From contig NMRA01000814.1 in NCBI GenBank assembly GCA_002633005.1, forward strand, positions 32,948 through 96,947: DNA of 64,000 nt, in the 5' to 3' direction. A program made the position numbers and the translations under genes. The notes under the pieces are model-generated. The model was not told the origin of the DNA. It saw only the letters and a list, made by a program, of their open reading frames with translations, and searched no databases. Of the stretch, positions 12,467-23,248 are shown in pieces (the stretch's first letter is position 1; each line of letters begins with the position of its first letter). The DNA comes from Phoronis australis (Eukaryota; Phoronida; Phoronidae).

Positions 12467-12689
12467 GTCAACTACGCTACTCTAACTTCGCAACAACTTT
12501 TTGAATAAATTGTCCAGGACTTATGGTCAATGACGCGCGCTGTAATATTTGGAAACAATGCTGTCGTCAGCGTAACAGCGCATTGATACCGTAAGCTATT
12601 GCATCAAGACCACGCCCAACTATGCCGTCAGCCTCTTGGCGCTTTCTGGGTTATGTATATTCATTGTATTCTGAAGATTTCGTAATAAA

Positions 12690-12835
12690 CATTAAAAAAA
12701 ACTGTGAGGAAGCGCTACGTTAAGATGTAAAAAGATGATTGGCTGCGCCTACGTCACACTGTATCTTAACTAACGGTAAGTAGGCGCTACATTTAAATGC
12801 CAAAAGGTGTTTGGCTGCACCTACGTGCGCTTAAG
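12690..12835. repeat. Two imperfect copies of a ~75-bp unit
   Basis: The phrases GCGCTACGTTAAGATGTAAAA and GGCGCTACATTTAAATGCC each precede a TTGGCTGC-CCTACGT block, giving two related copies in tandem. No gene. Confidence 0.5.
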
Positions 12836-12839
12836 CGCT

Positions 12840-14800
12840 CCACTGATCAGCACTGCCTGACATAAAGTCAACCAAGGACCGAATAGCTTTCAGTGACAAG
12901 CCTGTAGACCAAGAGCACCTAAGGGTTCTGGACGTACTCAACTGGTAACAAAATGTCCCGACGGGACAGTATAAAGACAACCACTGAGGACAAGCGTGCA
13001 TCATTACTGTTGCCATGTAGCTGGCTTCATGAGAGTCAAACCATATCCAAGAAGCCAACGACGCTGTTGCAATTCAGCCAGCGTCTCGCCTATTACAAAG
13101 AAGAAGAATATCATCGCCTTCCAGCCACGTCCACACCAAATACATACAGCGAGGACAGAATGGCGAGATCGTCCGATCTTGGGAAGCTGGTCTGGGGGCT
13201 TCACTCTGTTCTACTCTCTTCTCAAACTTCGCATTCTGCCGAGTCTCGTTCCTATCAGCAAGGAATCCCAACTAAACTAACTAGCTGTTTGGGTCTTTTT
13301 TGTTATTTGAACTTTAACTTTTTTAACATGTTTTTGCTTACATATCCTTTGGGTTATTTGTGAAAGCAGAGATGACAACGGAAGCTAATGGTGAGTTGTA
13401 AGTCTGTAGATTTGTATTTTGTATTTAGCGCATAATAAACTCACTATATTTGTCTACTTCTCTCTTGTTTCACTCTCTATAAGTTGTCACCATGGTTCTC
13501 TCGCATGCGATACGAACGAGTGAAAAAGTACACAACGCTCCAATATTTTTATCGGCTACGAACACTCGACATTTTAGATACTAGGCAGATCGGTGCTGGT
13601 CGCTCCACCTACTCCCGTTACACATATATATAACCTACGGAAGTGGGCCTTTGTTAAGATTAACCCAAGTTAATTGAGCTATTTTGCAATATTTAAAATG
13701 TACCAAATCAAAACCATACTTTCGACTCATTTCAGGCTGTAACTCTGTATAAATGCCAGAGAAAAATAATTTCGGTGTAATAACAACCACCACTGTTGAG
13801 AAAGTAGTGCTGGCGATTAACCGCCATTTCCGTTTCCTTAGCTGAATGAAGGGAGTTCTGAATAGGCATAAAAAAGTTGCCTGGGGGCAAACGGAATCAC
13901 AGCGGTGACCATGCCGTGCAAGCGAGAAAGTCACCACATGGCTTAATTAACGGGTTGAATTAGTTCTTAAATGATCTCTTATTGAACGCGCATTTTTGCA
14001 TAATTAATCAACGCGTAGTTTTACTTAATCACGGGGTTGAATTAAGTATTCACCGTGTCCAATAAAATACAAGTTTACATGCAGTCTTTGTAACGTCATC
14101 ATTTACGTGGTCACTTGTTAAGAATCTGACATTCTTCACGAAAAATTGCCTTGCCCCTATCTAGAGATTTGATAGCACGGGCGTGATCATTGGAAAATAT
14201 GAGCTTATGATTAAAGTACACGCGTTCAACGCGCAGAACCCTTTGGCGCTTCATACTCAAGCACACGGTCGGTAGCAGATAGTTATCTCGAGTTTGTATA
14301 ACTACAAATAACAAACAATAAAAACGTTTATTACAAAACTCATTGGGCCATTGGCCCACAGTTCATTATATTAATATACAAACGGTATACTCTCGCCCGA
14401 GTCATCCGAAATATTCATAATTTCACTCTTAATTGCCATTGCTCGTTGAATGAAGGATGCTGTAATTCTTAAAACATACATAGAATCTGAACCTAAGTGT
14501 GCTTTAACGTTTCTATTTCTAAAAATACATTGTGGCAATAGATATTTCCATAAGTCTGCAAGGACGGGACAATCAAATGAAAAGTGTATCTGTGTTTCAA
14601 TTTCATCGGTTTTGCAAGCTTTCCAAATTCTTTCCAGTCGAGGTACATGTTTTTTCTACCCATCTCGATGGTGCGTCGAACACCTCAAATTTGCCATTGT
14701 AAATACCTGATTTAAAGAGTTTGTATAACGTACGAGGAGAACCGAAAATGTCAAAAATATATTCGAGTAAAAAGGTTAGACCTCTTAGGTGTGTTTCATG
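12840..14800. other. No recognised gene
   Basis: Several overlapping frames of 60-136 codons on both strands, none with a domain that I know. The codon patterns look random and the frames overlap each other. I see no RNA gene. Confidence 0.4.
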
Positions 14801-14805
14801 AAAAG

Positions 14806-15045
14806 TGTCTTACGCTGCAGCTATACAATTTGGTCTTACGCTGCGGCTATACAACTTAGTCTTACGCTGCGGCTATACAATTTGGTCTTATGCTGCGGCT
14901 ATACAATTTGGTCTTACGTTACGGCTATACAATTTGGTCTTACGCTGCGGCTATACAATTTGGTAGTACGCTGCGGCTATACAATTTGGTCTTACGTTGC
15001 GGCTATACAATTTGGTCTTACGCTGCGGCTATACAAATTTCTGAA
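14806..15045. repeat. Minisatellite, 26-bp unit, ~9 copies
   Basis: The unit reads CTTACGCTGCGGCTATACAA plus TTTGGT. It also reads open in +, giving a 116-codon frame with a W/Y/L-rich pattern that is purely the repeat. Confidence 0.9.
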
Positions 15046-15689
15046 AAAGGTTAGCTGTAACTTGAAGTGCCAGTACTGGGGTTACGTACACGGCTCACCG
15101 GGCGCGAGAGGATTTCATAGAAATTATCTCAAGAACTAGCAGTTACGTTTTTATTCTCAAAGGATTTATATTTTTGCTCAAGTAAGATTTGATTATTTTT
15201 CAAAAATAGTTGAGACCAAGTTTCTGACTTAAGCCTAAGTCTTAAGTCACTTTTCACAAAACAGGCCCTTGTTTGACCGTGAGGCGAGTTGTGACCATGA
15301 CGCATTTTTACCTCGTTGCCCAACGTAGTATTGCTGTGCGTGAACTTGGAATCCTGCTTAATTTCAAGATTAAGCGGAAGTGAGTGTTGCGTGAACTTGG
15401 AATTGAATATTCTTTAAGGCAAAAAGGTGAAGTTTTTGTTCGGGGAAAAGAATTCTTGTAATAGACCGGGATCCCAGAGCTTTTTTGGACATGAAAAGGT
15501 AACCATTTTTCTTTGGTGCCACAGTGCTCTATGAGTATCCTGATTTTGGAAATGGCAGTCTGGCAGGTTCGCTCTGGTGGGTGTGGTCAGGGGAGCCAAG
15601 AAAATGACACTCAAAAATTTAGCTAGATCAACTTTTCTGGTAAGCACTTCAAACTGCCTTAGATGCCTACTACGTAATACACTGTATCA

Positions 15690-16100
15690 AAATTGACCAA
15701 TGCCAGACAATTTCAGTGGTGGGGAGTATCCGCCAGGCGGTTATAAACAAGGTAAACAAATTGAGCTAGATCAACCTAAGAGGTTACCGCTTAAAACCAG
15801 CTCCAAAATATTCACCGTAAGCCCAGGTATCACGAATAAACACTGCCAGACAATTCTAGTGGTGGGTTAGCCCTGCCAGACACCCCCACATACCTGAGTT
15901 GAGCTATATCAACCCAAGAGGTAACCGCATGAAACCAGTTTCAAAATATTCGCCATAAGCCCAGGTATCAAGAATAAATACTGCCAGACAAAGCTAGTGG
16001 TGGGTTATCCTCGCCAGACACGCTCAAGTACCTCAGTTGAGCTAGATCACCCCGCCAGTTAACCGTTTGAAACCAATCGCCCGATGTTCAACACCACCGC
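15690..16100. repeat. Subterminal tandem repeat, ~160-bp unit (left arm)
   Basis: Units contain GCCAGACAA..AGTGGTGGG, then TTGAGCTAGATCA, AAGAGGTAACCGC and a CCATAAGCCCAGGTATCA block. About three copies. The inverse array lies at 21000-21780. Confidence 0.8.
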
Positions 16101-16129
16101 ACGTGGCGCAACAGTAAGTTGCCCCCATC

Positions 16130-17092
16130 AGACAAATAAAGAGTCGAAACAAAGTTGATTATAAGCCCATTCACGCTGAATAAGCATCACATTCAGGAAC
16201 CAGGCAATTCGATTTTCAGTAAAGCCACTGAGTCCGTACGACATAGGTCACCACACAAGGTGAAAGATTTTTGTCCGACAGTATACGTCAGGGCATGAAA
16301 ACCAGAGACATCGCGCCTGAGGTTGCAGCGACCCCACAAGGCCATGCGAAAACAGCGGAATACTCCACATGATATTCACTATTAAAAACGAGATCTAAAA
16401 ACCCTTCAAAGACGGATAGCACATTGTGTTCGATTTTTAGTTGTCCTATTTTACCAGTCTAAACTGCGTCCCTCTGTTTTCGGACGAGTCGTTTGATGCA
16501 ACTGCTAAAAGGAATAATAATCGAAATGTCTTATGCTGTCGTCTGCGTTATGTACGCACCAACTACTTTCATTTCACACTGTGATTAATGGCAAATTTGG
16601 CAAAAACTGATTAGTTGTGGGCAATCTCCATCTTTCTCATAAACCGAGCCCATAGAGAACTTCAGAGATGCGTCAAGAATAATGACGTCAGTGGCTATAT
16701 CAACATTTTCCCGACTATGCTAGATGTATTATTTGCCCTGAACCGCCCAAACTACGTCAGATGGGGAACATTGTTTTACCATTAGACACCGGACAATTGA
16801 TATCTTGTTGAATAGACAAAATACGTCGTCGCGCTAAGCCTTATTACTGCTAATTTCCCTGGTGCAAGTCTTCGACAGGTGGCCACAAATTCCCAAAAGA
16901 CCTAAGGTTACTATATTCGTGGACAATTGTGGTCAACAGGGTCAACTAACTGACAAAAAGTGTGTGGATGCTGAAGCCCCGTGTGTGCTCTATGTCTATG
17001 ACTATGCAGTTCCATTCGGAGACTACACAACATTACTTGGTAAGTTTTTAGCAATCAGTTTCTATCAACATCGTTCGGTGATGTTATCCCCA
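16130..17092 (+). other. Unassigned stretch with a possible exon cut by the assembly gap
   Basis: Most of this shows nothing. At 16862-17040 there is an open + frame with unusually protein-like composition (PKVTIFVDNCGQQG, then CVDAEAPCVLYVYDYAVPFG). It ends at a good donor-like GTAAGT (17040s), 50 bases before the gap. I do not recognise the family. It could be an exon of a gene or of a transposase carried by the large element. Confidence 0.3.
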
Positions 17093-17494
17093 NNNNNNNN
17101 NNNNNNNNNNNNNNNNNNNNNNNNNNNNNNNNNNNNNNNNNNNNNNNNNNNNNNNNNNNNNNNNNNNNNNNNNNNNNNNNNNNNNNNNNNNNNNNNNNNN
17201 NNNNNNNNNNNNNNNNNNNNNNNNNNNNNNNNNNNNNNNNNNNNNNNNNNNNNNNNNNNNNNNNNNNNNNNNNNNNNNNNNNNNNNNNNNNNNNNNNNNN
17301 NNNNNNNNNNNNNNNNNNNNNNNNNNNNNNNNNNNNNNNNNNNNNNNNNNNNNNNNNNNNNNNNNNNNNNNNNNNNNNNNNNNNNNNNNNNNNNNNNNNN
17401 NNNNNNNNNNNNNNNNNNNNNNNNNNNNNNNNNNNNNNNNNNNNNNNNNNNNNNNNNNNNNNNNNNNNNNNNNNNNNNNNNNNNNNNNNNNNNN
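17093..17494. other. Assembly gap (402 N)
   Basis: Run of unknown bases. Frames that span it have no meaning. Confidence 1.
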
Positions 17495-18200
17495 TATCGT
17501 ATCACATATCACAACATATAAAGATTAACCAGACTCTGGCTGGCGACTGACTGCCGCGAAGTCGACATCGGCGAGTGCCTCAGTTAACAGGCATCGGTAG
17601 AATAATCATGGAATAATCGTAAAAATAATCACAAACCTTACCTTTGTATGAGGTTGTGCTTACTTCCTCTCATAGAAGCACCCTTTTTACGCAATCTCAG
17701 ATTCAGTTGGCACGGCTGCAAGCCATTTCACCATGTATTTAAAGGGCTGGCGAAATCGAGGTTGTTAATCTATCACCACTAGTACACGCACGCCCTCTAG
17801 TTATTGTAGATTTTCCGAATAGCCCCATTAGACGTACCAATCAGACTTGTGAATTTGAAATGTCTAGCTCAAAATTTTAGTTTGCACCCAATGACCTTTG
17901 ACGTGTTTTATCTGATTGGATGATTCGATTACTTAGAAAAGTAATTTTTTAACATGTCATATTGACTTATACCTGTGCACCGAATTTGAAAAAGATAGCT
18001 TTAAAACTGAAGGAGGAGTCGCATTTTGAAAATTATATGACTTTTGCACCAAACGACCTCTTCCGGTGCAATATGGAATATGATTATATAACGAATCATT
18101 GGCCAAGAAACAAAACAGCAGAAAATGTAAGGTTTGTTGTTCTGCTTTTTTTTAAATATTTTTAAAAAAGAATAATTGCAGGCGGTTTGATACACGTTGT
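17495..18200. other. No recognised gene
   Basis: A short stretch near 17875-17925 resembles the CCAATGACCTTTGAC block of the array at 240-2850, suggesting a diverged copy. Otherwise nothing is seen. Confidence 0.35.
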
Positions 18201-18209
18201 ATCAGACGT

Positions 18210-18404
18210 GCGCAGGCCTCGCATGTGGGCCCATTGCACTGATCACCTGGAAATATTTTTATGCTTTATTGATATATGGTTAAAACCGAGCTGAGGAGCT
18301 AGAAACCTGGCTCAAGGGTTTAGCAGTGTGACCTGGTGGGACTCGAACCCACGACCTCGAGTAAAGAAAGCGGGCACTTATCAACCAGGCCACACTGCCT
18401 CCTG
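18210..18404 (-). mobile_element. tRNA-derived SINE, copy 1
   Basis: On the minus strand it begins GGAGGCAGTGTGGCCTGG, with an A-box-like block. A perfect B-box follows (GGTTCGAGTCCC, complement at 18338-18349), then a tRNA-unrelated body (AGCTCCTCAGCTCGG, then a GATCAGTGCAATGGGCC tail). The same body follows the copy at 58338-58536, proving a dispersed family transcribed by RNA polymerase III. The acceptor and anticodon arms are not intact enough for a tRNA gene. Confidence 0.85.
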
Positions 18405-19465
18405 CTATTTTTGGGTTAATTTCAACCAAGGTGTGGTAAAGTGCAGGCATATTCAAATTTTGAATTGAAAGTGCTCGTCAAATATGCAAATATGTTGTTC
18501 ATCCAGTGTCCACTTTGATTGTGGATTGTTGGATTGGCATCCATGGTGTACACGTTTCTGTTCTTTTAAATTCAGTACATTATGGCGGTAAGTTCATTAT
18601 AGGCCGTCCTTCGCCGTGCTAAAAAACCAGACATTCAACTAACGCGTTTTCTTGCAATGAAAATACCCCGTCGAGCATTTTCACGTTATTATGGAAAAGT
18701 AGGTCTAGACGTCAACTATGGTCAACGAAAATCCCCTCTAGTCAATCAATGTCAATGGTGCACAACCCTGCAGACTTCATACGAGCTACAAACTTGATGG
18801 AAAAGATTTTCAGGGTTGCATGTCACTATGATGAATGTTCAATACTCCAAATGCCCATTACTCCGAAGGTTCGTTGTCTTCTAAAATTCACTAGAACTTT
18901 GAATTTCCATTACTCCAAAATCAGGGCCCGATCTCTAATCTTGTGCTCGAAACGAACTCGAAATTATTTTTGGCAATACCTCTGCTCCTTTTGTGCGAAC
19001 TCAAGAAAAGTGGTTAATGACTGTGCTCGAATAAGTATAGCTTATGCATGTGAGTTTCTAGTCCAAGTTTGCACTCAAAAACCCTTCGTGCTTCAAACTC
19101 TTTTTAAAAAACTGTAAAATTTGAGTTCAAACTCGAACTTTTAGCTTTAATGATGGATTTGTCAACTGCAAACTAGGACTAATAAATCATCCACGTATGT
19201 CATTATGTACTCGAGCATTAAGTAATAGACACTTATCTAGAGTTCGCACAAAAGTAGATTAAAAAATGCCAAACATTATTTCGAGTTTCATTTCGAGTAA
19301 AAAGATTCGAGACTGGGCCCAGAACTCCGACACTTCACTGCTCTGATCACGACCCATTCTCAAGCAGAGACAACATTTGGGGCACGGCTGCAGCGACCAA
19401 CGGCAGCTTCAAATTCAAGAAGACTAAATGGAACTCCGTGAGGAGTGGCCAGGACAGGGTAGCCT
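18405..19465. other. No recognised gene
   Basis: A 122-codon + frame at 18749-19117 shows no domain that I know. No repeats or RNA genes are seen. Confidence 0.35.
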
Positions 19466-19680
19466 AGTAACTGCGCTGCGATACGATCTTAACATGGATC
19501 TGCGGTGCGCTGCGAAACGATCTTAACATGGATCTGCGCTGCGATACGATCTTAACATGGATCTGCGCTGCGATACGATCTTAACATGGATCTGCGCTGC
19601 GATACGATCTTAACATGGATCTGCGCTGCGATTTGATCTTAACATGGATCTGCGCTGCGATACGATCTTAACATGGATTT
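19466..19680. repeat. Minisatellite, 29-bp unit, ~7-8 copies
   Basis: The unit is CTGCGCTGCGATACGATCTT plus AACATGGAT, with slight variants in the first copies. Confidence 0.9.
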
Positions 19681-20077
19681 GATGAATTGTGTCATATCAT
19701 TTCAAAATGCAAGTGCGTACTCATTTTAAGACATGCGGCCAATTTGGCATGCACATGATATCTGACTACCGTTTCTAGTTATGCTGGCCAGCTGGAGACG
19801 GTAGTCACTGTCTACATGAAACCCAAAGAAATTGTTTTAGTGCCCGCGCGGGCGATGTTTTCGGTTTATTTGCATCTAATAATCAAAATATCGTTTATTT
19901 TAGCATGTGAAAGTTCAAAAATCACATCAGACTTTGAAAGTTTAATTTGGAGCGGGAAATCTTCGGAGTGGTGAATCGTCGAAGTAGTGAACTTTCGGAA
20001 CAGTGAACCTTCCGAGTAGTAAACCTTCTGAATAGTGGGATGTTCCCATTTCCAGCAATGTAAGCAACTTAAGTAAC

Positions 20078-20116
20078 ACCAGGAAGAGATAACCATCCTG
20101 GTTATCTCTTCCTGGT
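20078..20116. repeat. Perfect hairpin, 18-bp arms, 3-base loop
   Basis: ACCAGGAAGAGATAACCA is followed by TCC and then its exact complement TGGTTATCTCTTCCTGGT. No T-run or partner copy is seen in the window. Confidence 0.9.
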
Positions 20117-20194
20117 AACACGCTAAAATGGCAACCAGATAAACAATTGTGTCAAGTCAATCGCCGACTAAATTTCACATTTCCGCCTGAGTAT

Positions 20195-20895
20195 GCAATG
20201 AGGTGTAATCACTTATTTAAGCATGGCTGATTTGAAAGTTTGGCAGAAAAAATGCGAGAATGTTCTCCTTTTGGACCACATTACATCACAATTTGTGTCC
20301 CGTTCTTTACGAGCAACCGTCACAGTGCTGTGTGTGAACTTGGATTCCAGCTTAATCTCAAGATTAAGCGGAAGTGAGTGTTGTGTGAATTTGGAATTGA
20401 ATATTCTTTAAGGCAAAAAGGTGAAATTTTTGTTCGGTGAAAAGAATGTTTGTTCTTATTGGTCTCATGATCAACCATTTTCTCCTTTACCGTAACTTGT
20501 GTCGCTGAACCGCAGGAACATGTGAATGGCAAAATCCGTTATTGTTTGGTGAAACCGATGGCCCGTAGTTGAAAAGGTTGGTTAAAATTGATATTATTTC
20601 ATTCAAATGTAACTCGATTTAGTGCAGTGCAAATTTTTATGAACATGAACGTGATTATTTGAGTGAACTTGTCATGTTGCCTCGCGTATTCCAAGTTCAC
20701 GCAACACTCACTTCCGCTTAATCTTGAGATTAAGCAAGATTCCAAGTTCACGTACAGCAGCAGCATCTGGAGACTTACATTCCCCTGCGTCAAAGGCCTT
20801 GCCGAAAACTCTACAGAGTCGACGTTAGTAAAATACCAAGGTCCACCGTCCTTGAAATTCGAACCGCCTCCCGCTCAGTGCTGGCTACGGGCCTG
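20195..20895. repeat. Interspersed repeat, copy 2, split by a MITE
   Basis: Both ends match 3600-3985. Between ACCGTCA and the TTACATTCC resumption lies the element at 20325-20765. Confidence 0.55.
20325..20765. mobile_element. MITE derived from the large 15.3-24.0 kb element
   Basis: Its first ~110 bp match the left end of the large element (15327-15440) and its last ~350 bp match the right end (about 23700-24046). This includes ATCAACCATTTT, GGCTGAACCGCAGGA-like and AGTGCAAATTTTTATGAACA blocks. The terminal ~75 bp are inverted repeats. It is therefore an internally deleted derivative. No coding capacity. Confidence 0.75.
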
Positions 20896-20999
20896 AATAG
20901 AATATATGCATTTGAGTAGAGATAGAAGAGCGCCTGCATGCTACTGCCCTACCGTTAAAAGTGTCTGTAAAATACCTATTGTTGAATGCAGAACGTTGT

Positions 21000-21780
21000 T
21001 CAACATTATGCAAATGGTTTCAAACGGTTACTTGGAGGGTTGATCTAGCTTAACTCAGCTATTTGGGCGTGTCTCAGTGACGGGGATAACCCACCACTAG
21101 ATTTGTCTGGTAAAACTTATTCGTGATATCTTAGTGGGCTTATTGCGAATTAAAACTGCTTTCATGCGGTTACCTCTTGGGTTGATATATATCAACTCAG
21201 GTATTTGGGCGTGTCTGGCGGAGCTATCCCACCACTAGATTTGTCTGGCAGTGTTTACTTCGTGATACATGGCTGGACTTACGATGAATATTTTGGAACT
21301 GGTTTTAAGCGGTTACCTCTTGGGTTGATCTAGCTCAATTTTAACCCTTTTTGATTCGTCTGGTAGGGGCACCCCACCACTGAAATTGTCTGGCATCTAA
21401 TTAACTGTTGTGCCATGTACAGTGATGCTGAACAACGTGCAATTGGTTTCAAGCGGTTACCTGGTGGGTTGATCTAGCTCAACTCGGGTATTTGGACGTG
21501 TCTGGCGGGGCTAACCCACCACTAGATTTGTCTGGCAGTGTTCATTCGTGACACCTGGGCTCACGGTGAATATTTTGCAACTGGTTTCATGCGGTCACCC
21601 CTTGGATTGATCTAGCTCAATTAACTGGCTGAAATTTCCCACCACTGAAATTGTCTGACAGAGACCCGAATTTTGATACAGTGGATTACGTAGTTAGATA
21701 TCCAAGGCAGTTTGAAGAGGTAACCAGAAAAGTTGATCTAGCTCAGTTCTTGACGGTCATTCTCTTGGCTCCCCTGACCA
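21000..21780. repeat. Subterminal tandem repeat, ~160-bp unit (right arm)
   Basis: Four to five copies of the inverse of the 15690-16100 unit, with blocks GGTTGATCTAGCTCAA, TATTTGG-CGTGTCTGG and CCACCACTAGATTTGTCTGG. Confidence 0.8.
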
Positions 21781-22156
21781 CCGACACCCACCATATCGAA
21801 CGCCGGTGTCTTGATTAATGAGCGTGCAGATTACCTCGCTGGCTCATGCACCACCAACCAACCCCTCTACTTATATTCGGCTGACGTTAAAGGCGAAAGC
21901 AACCTTTTTTCATGTCATTTTTAGCAAAAATAAGGTTCGTTGATTATCCCAGACACATTTTTCACTTAATTACAGCTTTTCGTAATTTGATTAATTTCTC
22001 GTCCTCTACTCCGGAAGTAAAGTTTTGGGAGGCAAGAGTTTCGCGCCAATTTCTTTTCATTATAGTCTGACTGTGAGAGCTGTCGAGTCAGTCATTGTTC
22101 TACCTCGGTTGTGATAAGTTCGGTCGTCGTTTGCTTTTGTTTACAAGTCAGTCAAC

Positions 22157-22366
22157 ATGCCACGCTGTTGCTGCGTGCCGGGATGTACTCATTATTGTCT
22201 CACACGCGCTTTGGGTACCTTGCGTCGCTTTCCGAAGGAGGACACACTTCGCCGTACTTGGCTAGCTCGTTCATGTGAAGAACGCAGCGCTACTCGTCCA
22301 CGCAACGTACAAAGCAGTGGAGGGTTACCGAGTGTGTGGCAAGCATTTTCTGCCGTCAGATTATGA
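22157..22366 (+). pseudogene. THAP-domain start of a P-like transposase (left arm)
   Basis: ATG at 22157 opens MPRCCCVPGCTHY, giving the first Cys pair of a C2CH THAP zinc finger. The later part (LRRFPKEDTLRRTWL) fits the THAP core. The second metal pair is readable in another frame, as VCGKHFLPSDYDRY around 22330-22375, so a frameshift lies between. A stop follows after this stretch. THAP fingers bind the ends of P-type transposons; this copy is broken. Confidence 0.75.
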
Positions 22367-22749
22367 CAGATATGTACGCTGAATTGATGAAGGTCCCTGC
22401 GAAACAACGCCTGAAGAAGGGTACCATACCGTCGCTGTTGATTCCCGGCAGTGCCCCGTGTTCAACCCCGAGAAGTGTGTTTTTGAAGCGAGAAGCCTCG
22501 CGAACTGTGGCCACTATATACAGTGACTGGAGGCACTTCATCTACTGTCACCCGTGCCTCCGAACGTACCTCATTGCGTGCAATTCCGAGAACTAGCAGT
22601 GATTCGCCCTGTGCTAGCCCAGAGTCTGTAAGCAGCCATGCAGCGATGTTGAGTAGTGGGAGTGAATACAGGCCCAGTTCGACACCCAGTGAAGAGGACA
22701 TGCAGTTCGTCATCCAATGAACAGATCGGTGAGCCTACGTTTGATAAGT

Positions 22750-22953
22750 TTATTGTGGACTTGTATTGGAGCTATTTGGAAGGTGCCAGATATGTGTGGC
22801 GAGGGAGTCACACGGCGGGATGTAAGCACTTTGGGTGCTCAGATTACCCTTCAATGGGAGTGTGTCGCGGGACACTCGGGCAAGTGGGACAGTTCTTCCT
22901 CTGTACGTGAGACGATAATGAGTACACTCCAGTACGCAGCAACAGCGTGACAT
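22750..22953 (-). pseudogene. Second THAP start, opposite strand (right arm)
   Basis: The minus-strand frame opens MSRCCCVLECTHYRLT, the same N-terminus as at 22157. It lies within the inverted arm, and after about 16 residues it diverges into unrelated sequence. Two opposed copies of the 5' end in one element explain its foldback structure. Confidence 0.65.
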
Positions 22954-23139
22954 GTTGACTGACTCGTAAGCAAAAGCAAATGACGACCGAACTTATCACA
23001 ACCGAGGTAGAACAATGACTAACTCGACTGCTCTCACAGTCAGACTATATGAAAAGAAATTGGCGCGAAATTCTTGCCTCCCAAAACGTCACTTCCGGAG
23101 TAGACGAGGAGTAATTAATTAAATTACGAAAAGCAGTAA

Positions 23140-23248
23140 ACATAACGCTAAACCCTCGTGAGAGGCCGCCCCGAGTTGGCTGCTGGAGCAACTCGGGGCG
23201 GTCTGGGATCAAGCGGAAAAACCACCGTGACAGGGTAGATCTGTGGTA
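23140..23248. mobile_element. Small hairpin element inserted in the P-like right arm
   Basis: Relative to the uninterrupted left arm, the sequence between AAAGCAGTAA and GTAAGTGAAA is extra. It starts CATAACGCT and has a strong hairpin, GCCGCCCCGAGTTG... paired with ...CAACTCGGGGCGGTC. A relative with the same CATAACGCT start and hairpin is at 29947-30060. Confidence 0.6.

Noticed and set aside
12953-13363. 136-codon + frame
   Set aside because: Heavily overlapped by other frames on both strands and no recognisable motif.
14789-15139. 116-codon + frame rich in Trp/Tyr/Leu
   Set aside because: A 26-bp minisatellite without a stop; not a membrane protein.
17065-17521. Open frames of 142-219 codons
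   Set aside because: They consist almost entirely of unknown bases in the assembly gap.
18320-18404. tRNA gene (B-box match)
   Set aside because: Cloverleaf arms are not intact, and the same tRNA-unrelated tail follows a second copy; it is a SINE.
22192-22720. Multiple small frames in the P-like element core
   Set aside because: Shadows or frameshift pieces; only the THAP starts are recognisable.
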